Source: Clostridiales bacterium (GTDB taxonomy: Bacteria > Bacillota > Clostridia > Christensenellales > Borkfalkiaceae). From it: 32,887 nt of DNA. The stretch lies in the NCBI GenBank assembly GCA_003523255.1, contig DPGH01000008.1:1-32887 (forward strand), written 5' to 3'. Shown here piece by piece: positions 29,321 to 32,887 of this stretch. The notes under the pieces were generated by a model. That model searched no databases, had not been told where the DNA came from, and was given only the letters and a program-made list of their open reading frames with translations. Position numbers and translations under genes: made by a program. Position 1 is the first letter of the stretch. Each line of letters starts with the position of its first letter.

Positions 29321-30355
29321 ATGCGCTTCGATAAACAAGTTTGCGTTTTAAAACAACTACAACCGGGCTTTTGCCCCGCGGGGAGGTCCGTCGGCGGCAT
29401 CGTTCGGTTAGAATCGGAAAGCGGTTCGGTTACCGTTCATCTTTCGCTTATAAACGTTACGGCAAAAGCGACGGGAGAATACGCCCTTTACGTCGTAGAC
29501 AAAACGGGCTCTTCTTATAGGTTTTCGCTCGGATTGTTTCCGTCTACTTTTTGCGCGGCGTTTGAAACGGACATAAACGTTGCAGAGGGTTTTGCCGCAG
29601 GGCTTGTTTACGAAGAAAACGGCGTGCCCGTAACGGTTGCTTTTGCTGAAACCGAAAACTTTTTGTTCGGAGCGGCAAACTTTAAGCGTGCCGTAGCAAA
29701 GCGCGCGTTAAACGCTTACGCGGAAAAACCCGCCCCCTCGCCCGCCGCCGTTAAAAACAAAAACGACAAAATTAAAGCGGAGCCTCAGTGCGACTACGAC
29801 GACGAAGCGGTCGCGACCGAAAACTATTTTTCTTTTGAGAAAGACGAACTTTCGGATTTGAAAGAGATTATAAACGAAAACGGAGAAAAAGAAAATGAAC
29901 ATGTACGGGCTGAAGATGGCGGCGCTGTTCGCCATGGCGAAAAAGAAGAGAAAAAAGGCGGGGCTTACCGTTTTATCGGTGAAGATGCGACAGAGTCTTT
30001 TAGCGGCGAAAAATATTCCGAAGACAACCCCTATTACCTTTCCGCAAAAAAAGAGTTAGACGAAACGTTTGAAAAATTCCCCGAGGATTTTTCGCTTAAA
30101 ACGTATTTCCCCGACAGCAAATTCGTTAAAATAAACTACTCCGCGGGCAGGTTTTACCTTGTCGGCTTGATAAAAGAAAACAAAAAAGAAAAATATATAT
30201 GCTACGGCGTACCGGAAAAGTATTCCGAAAAAGCCCCTCCCGAACTCGAAGGCTATTGCACTTTTATACCCCTTTCCGTTTTCGACTTGCAGGGCGACGG
30301 ATACTGGATGATGTTTCAGGACGCGATTACGGGCGAATGCGTAAAGAAAAAATAA
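29321..30355 (+). CDS. two-domain clostridial protein of unknown function
   Basis: A 344-residue protein. The first 110 residues look beta-rich (L-S-L-I-N-V-T and Y-A-L-Y-V-V-D-K-T-G-S-S-Y-R-F-S-L-G). A charged, low-complexity linker runs from about 130 to 225. The C-terminal 115 residues form a second domain with N-P-Y-Y-L-S-A-K-K-E-L-D-E, F-V-K-I-N-Y-S-A-G-R-F-Y-L-V-G-L-I, Y-I-C-Y-G-V-P and G-Y-W-M-M-F-Q-D-A. I recall this C-terminal pattern from uncharacterised proteins of sporulating Clostridia but cannot attach a function. The ATG at 29321 is favoured over an upstream TTG at 29306. The ribosome site is poor. A nested frame with a better ribosome site starts at 29895. Confidence 0.75.
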   Translation: MRFDKQVCVLKQLQPGFCPAGRSVGGIVRLESESGSVTVHLSLINVTAKATGEYALYVVDKTGSSYRFSLGLFPSTFCAAFETDINVAEGFAAGLVYEENGVPVTVAFAETENFLFGAANFKRAVAKRALNAYAEKPAPSPAAVKNKNDKIKAEPQCDYDDEAVATENYFSFEKDELSDLKEIINENGEKENEHVRAEDGGAVRHGEKEEKKGGAYRFIGEDATESFSGEKYSEDNPYYLSAKKELDETFEKFPEDFSLKTYFPDSKFVKINYSAGRFYLVGLIKENKKEKYICYGVPEKYSEKAPPELEGYCTFIPLSVFDLQGDGYWMMFQDAITGECVKKK

Positions 30356-30392
30356 CCGCGTCGTTTACTTAATTACAACGCGGTGCAGAAAA

Positions 30393-30414
30393 CCCCGCCG
30401 AATTTTCGGCGGGG
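30393..30414. terminator. bidirectional terminator
   Basis: CCCCGCCGA (30393-30401) pairs with TCGGCGGGG (30406-30414) between two convergent genes. The short CTTT behind it on the plus strand and the AAAA before it support both directions. Confidence 0.75.
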
Positions 30415-30439
30415 CTTTACGTTGCTTTTTATTTTCGCG

Positions 30440-30892
30440 TTACGCTTTTTTAACTATGTCTATAACGTCTGCGCGGTTAATCGGGTTAATGCTTAACACA
30501 AGACAGTTGCCTTTTGCATAACCGGCGTTTTCGAGAGTTTTATAAAACTCTTTCGCATCCTCGTTACTTGCCACGTCTTTAACGAAGCCTTTAACCGTTT
30601 CGCTGTCGTCGTAGAGTTTTTTCATATCGTCGGTAGAATTGAATTCAAGTATCAAAACGACGTCGCTCGATATGCCCTTGCCTTTAGCAAACGCGTGGGC
30701 GGTTACCGCTATATTATCTTTTTCGCAAAACGCTTCTATATCTTTAGCGGTGCCTTCGATTTTTTCGCTCTTGGTATAACCGGCATCAGTGAAAGCCTTT
30801 TCAAGCGAGCCGTAAGAGGAGCATGCCGCAAAGGACAATGCGCATACGGTCATAAGCGCAAGCGCGATTATTTTTACAAAATTCTTTTTCAT
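30440..30892 (-). CDS. small lipoprotein of unknown function
   Basis: A 150-residue protein with a lipoprotein signal (M-K-K-N-F-V-K, hydrophobic stretch, lipobox F-A-A-C with Cys24). The mature part alternates helices and strands with D-D-M-K-K-L-Y-D-D and N-C-L-V-L-S-I-N near the end. It has no family I recognise. The start at 30892 follows AAAAAGGAGA at good spacing. The ATG at 30913 would give a longer N terminus and lies on top of that ribosome site. It is a single gene, followed by the shared terminator. Confidence 0.75.
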   Translation of the reverse strand: MKKNFVKIIALALMTVCALSFAACSSYGSLEKAFTDAGYTKSEKIEGTAKDIEAFCEKDNIAVTAHAFAKGKGISSDVVLILEFNSTDDMKKLYDDSETVKGFVKDVASNEDAKEFYKTLENAGYAKGNCLVLSINPINRADVIDIVKKA

Positions 30893-30962
30893 ACAACAAA
30901 TCTCCTTTTTCACTTTATATTATAATTTTATTACGGCAACGGTCGTTTGTCAAGACACGTTT

Positions 30963-32366
30963 TTAAATTTTATTCATTTTTATAAAATAAAATTTTTCTT
31001 CGTCCTCGCGTTCAAAATAGAAGCCGAGCGATTTTATAAGCCCGTAAGAGGGAGCGTTCTGCTTATAACACCTTGCCCTTACGCACGCCGCCCCGAGCGA
31101 ATTAAACGCATAGTCGATAACCGCCGCCGCGCACTCTTTGGCATATCCCTTACCCCTGTATTCTTTTTTAAGCCTGAAGCCTATCTCGCACCCGCCCGAA
31201 AAGTCAAAGTTGTAAAGCGTTACCTCTCCTATAAGCGCGCCGCCGAGGTTTATCGCAAGCGGATATTCCTCTTTGCTTGCTTTAAGAGTTTTTACGAAAT
31301 TCAAAAAATACTCTTCGCTCGGGGCGTTGCCGTTTAAGTCGCTTTTATAGTCGTACCCCCAGTACCTGCACGTTTCCTCGTCGGTGCAAAGGTCGCAGTA
31401 ACTCTTGCCGTCTTCTTCCGTTATTTCGCACACGACGGCGCGCGGAGTCGAAATACGCACCGGCGAAATTATTTTATCGAAAGGAGTAAAAACTTTAAGC
31501 GAAATTTTTTCTTTTATCTCTACGGGGTGGTATTGCGTTTTAGAAGTTCTTAAACCCTCGTCTCCGCAATCCTCTTCCCGATTGATATATTTTACACCGC
31601 CGACCGCAAAGTAGTTTGCGAAAGTTTGCGCCATAAACGGATACGCGCCTTCATAATTTTTTAACGCCTTTTCCACGTGCACGATAAGCGTATCCCCGAC
31701 GACTTCTCCTACCGAAAAGGCTATTATTTTACCCCCGACCTCTACGTACGCGCCGACCTGCCCTATGTTAAACGAATTTTCGGTAAGGTCGTAAACCTTG
31801 CGTTCCTCTTCACGCTCGCTCCATGCGGAAAAATCGGTACCCCGTTCAAACTCGGTCAAAAAATCTTTTACCCTGTCCAAATCGTTTTCCGTCAGAATTC
31901 CCGTTTTATAGTCCGGATAAAGTTTTTTAAACTTGTTCACGTGGTTACGCTGTCCCGAAAGTTTTTTGCCGGAATAGGTTTTAAAACTTTCCGCTTCATA
32001 AATATAGTCGCTCCAATCCCTGTCGAAAAACCGCTTACAAAGCGGATACCTTTTTTGCAACGCGTCTGCATGCGGGACGTCAAGGCAACAGAATTCGAGC
32101 GGCGTGCCGGTTGCCTTGCAATACTTTTCTATTGCGATAAGTGCAGCCGCTTCGTCGCCGCCCATGGGGTAGTAAAAAGCGTTTTGATACAGCGGAGAAC
32201 TTTCTTTTAACACAAGGCTTTTGCCTGTAAAAGCGTAGTCCGCCTTAAAATCGTCCCTCCACATATATTTTACGCCGAGCGAAATATCGCAAAAAGATAT
32301 TTCGGACTTGTCAATATAGTTTTTTATTAAATTCACGTTTTCGCCGAGAGGCTTAAATTCGAGCAT
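30963..32366 (-). CDS. DUF2156 / GNAT acyltransferase fusion
   Basis: A 467-residue protein made of two acyltransferase-type parts. Residues from about 1 to 290 fit DUF2156, related to the C-terminal domain of lysyl-phosphatidylglycerol synthase (Y-Y-P-M-G-G, K-L-S-G-Q-R-N-H-V-N-K-F, V-H-V-E-K-A, N-R-E-E-D-C-G-D-E-G-L-R). Residues from about 300 to 467 form a GNAT domain of the RimJ kind, with E-I-G-F-R-L-K-K-E-Y-R-G-K-G-Y-A as the acetyl-CoA loop and A-P-S-Y-G-L-I-K-S-L-G-F near the end. There are no membrane segments. Substrates are unknown. An aminoacyl-tRNA or acyl-CoA donor for the first part is inferred from family relations. The ribosome site AAAGGA precedes the ATG. Confidence 0.82.
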   Translation of the reverse strand: MLEFKPLGENVNLIKNYIDKSEISFCDISLGVKYMWRDDFKADYAFTGKSLVLKESSPLYQNAFYYPMGGDEAAALIAIEKYCKATGTPLEFCCLDVPHADALQKRYPLCKRFFDRDWSDYIYEAESFKTYSGKKLSGQRNHVNKFKKLYPDYKTGILTENDLDRVKDFLTEFERGTDFSAWSEREEERKVYDLTENSFNIGQVGAYVEVGGKIIAFSVGEVVGDTLIVHVEKALKNYEGAYPFMAQTFANYFAVGGVKYINREEDCGDEGLRTSKTQYHPVEIKEKISLKVFTPFDKIISPVRISTPRAVVCEITEEDGKSYCDLCTDEETCRYWGYDYKSDLNGNAPSEEYFLNFVKTLKASKEEYPLAINLGGALIGEVTLYNFDFSGGCEIGFRLKKEYRGKGYAKECAAAVIDYAFNSLGAACVRARCYKQNAPSYGLIKSLGFYFEREDEEKFYFIKMNKI

Positions 32367-32677
32367 CGGTTTTCCTTTATCCTGAGTATTTTTACGGTAA
32401 CGTTTACGCGGTGCGACAGATAGCCGCGCCGCGTATTTTTTATCGTTACCTTACATCTTTTATTTTTACGTTACTTCTTTTATTTATAATGTTAAGAAAC
32501 AGTAAACTTGCTTGCATGGATTTGCAATTTCGCATTTTTCAAACATAGAAGAGCAAAAACACTTCGTCTTTGCATAAGTCCGCAAGGATTTGAAAGATTT
32601 TGACTTTGGTCAAAAGATTTGCTTCTTATAGTTTATATTGTATTACAACGGAATGTTTCTTCGTGAGCCGAAAACTT
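32367..32677. other. 311-base gap without a gene
   Basis: Besides the hairpin at 32405-32440, the gap holds two near-repeats of CGTTAC followed by CTTTTATTT (near 32444-32464 and 32469-32486). It also holds the inverted repeat TTTTGAC/GTCAAAA at 32598-32615, which may end the minus-strand gene to its right. The open frames here look non-coding. Confidence 0.5.
32405..32440 (+). terminator. orphan terminator-like hairpin
   Basis: TACGCGGTGCG (32405-32415) pairs with CGCGCCGCGTA (32425-32435) with one G-T wobble, followed by TTTTT on the plus strand. No plus-strand gene is visible upstream. Confidence 0.55.
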
Positions 32678-32887
32678 TTATTTACCCTCGCTGACGTACG
32701 TTACCACGTATTTGCCGTCGCGCGGTTCTTTCACCTTAACGATGGTTCCGGCGGGCAGAGGCGCGCCGTTTTCCGTCATTACGTATTTTACGGTGTCCTC
32801 TATCCTTATCGTGCCGGGTTCGTTGTATTTTATTGCAGTTAACAGTTTGTATTCTTTACCGATAACGGCTTGCGCGGTTTCGTCCTC
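32678..32887 (-). CDS. 3' end of a gene, possible NfeD-like OB-fold (partial)
   Basis: The last 69 codons of a leftward gene that begins beyond the right edge, with a TAA stop at 32678-32680. The protein end reads as a small beta-barrel: G-K-E-Y-K-L-L-T-A-I, E-P-G-T-I-R-I-E-D-T-V, L-P-A-G-T-I-V-K-V-K, then G-K-Y-V-V-T-Y-V. This rhythm of P-G-x-I-x-I followed by x-G-T-x-V-x-V resembles the C-terminal OB-fold of NfeD membrane proteins. The part that would confirm it is outside the window. Codon use is like the host genes. Confidence 0.55.
   Translation of the reverse strand, partial: EDETAQAVIGKEYKLLTAIKYNEPGTIRIEDTVKYVMTENGAPLPAGTIVKVKEPRDGKYVVTYVSEGK

Noticed and set aside
29881..30000. Frameshift inside the 344-residue unknown
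   Set aside because: The main frame reads through from the N-terminal domain to a well-formed C-terminal domain, so the odd linker composition does not require a frameshift.
1..32887. CRISPR array, prophage or insertion sequence
   Set aside because: No evenly spaced direct repeats of array type, no transposase or integrase frame, and no phage structural genes were seen.

Overview
The window comes from a spore-forming Bacillota genome, most likely a Clostridia member of the uncultured gut Christensenellales type. That placement is an inference from gene content and codon style, not from a database match. The sporulation evidence is direct: spo0A, spoIIR, sleB, ypeB, a sipL-like SPOCS/LysM gene and veg all lie here. 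Genes use canonical TTGACA-17-TATAAT promoters and GGAGG-type ribosome sites. Coding DNA is of medium GC, and the AT-richer exceptions are at about 6.4-9.4 kb and 25.9-27.1 kb.

Layout. 1-98 is the 5' end of a 16S rRNA gene reading leftward, with two tandem promoters behind it. 0.7-5.1 kb holds a leucine-rich-repeat lipoprotein, mnmA, a CNNM/CBS-domain transporter-like protein and a tRNA-Arg(CCG). 5.1-6.4 kb is a marR-tauE operon whose promoter carries a clear palindromic operator. 6.4-9.4 kb is a signalling module: an AgrC-like histidine kinase, a response regulator with a Spo0A-type DNA-binding domain, a tiny divergent gene for an 18-residue aromatic peptide, and an 81-residue protein whose promoter carries the same repeat motif. 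9.5-14.0 kb is a carbohydrate-type operon: an unusual sensor-regulator, a DUF5107/TPR protein and a glycosidase-like TIM-barrel protein. 14.1-15.5 kb holds a PAP2 phosphatase and an XRE membrane regulator. 15.8-22.4 kb is a leftward sporulation and cell-wall run: an acidic zinc-ribbon protein behind a structured leader, veg, sipL, ispE (TTG start), spoIIR, sleB and ypeB. spo0A follows at 22.6-23.4 kb. The rest holds a large lipoprotein, small unknowns, an AT-rich HTH/HD-hydrolase pair, GTP-dependent PEP carboxykinase, a two-domain clostridial unknown, a small lipoprotein, a DUF2156-GNAT fusion and the 3' end of a possible NfeD-like gene.

Points most worth attention. (1) The kinase / peptide / Spo0A-like regulator module looks like a self-contained peptide-sensing circuit. 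Near-identical 18-bp half-sites recur, 20 bp apart, at the promoter of the 81-residue protein, and related sites lie between kinase and peptide and at the regulator's own promoter. (2) The bona fide Spo0A has Glu at position 56, where the phosphorylated Asp should be, and Gln at position 10, while the second Spo0A-like regulator has an intact receiver. (3) YpeB carries a strongly basic tail of about 190 residues on the side of its membrane anchor that faces the spore core. (4) The leader in front of the acidic zinc-ribbon gene folds as a tight three-way junction behind a good promoter.

All calls were made by reading the sequence. No alignments or searches were run.
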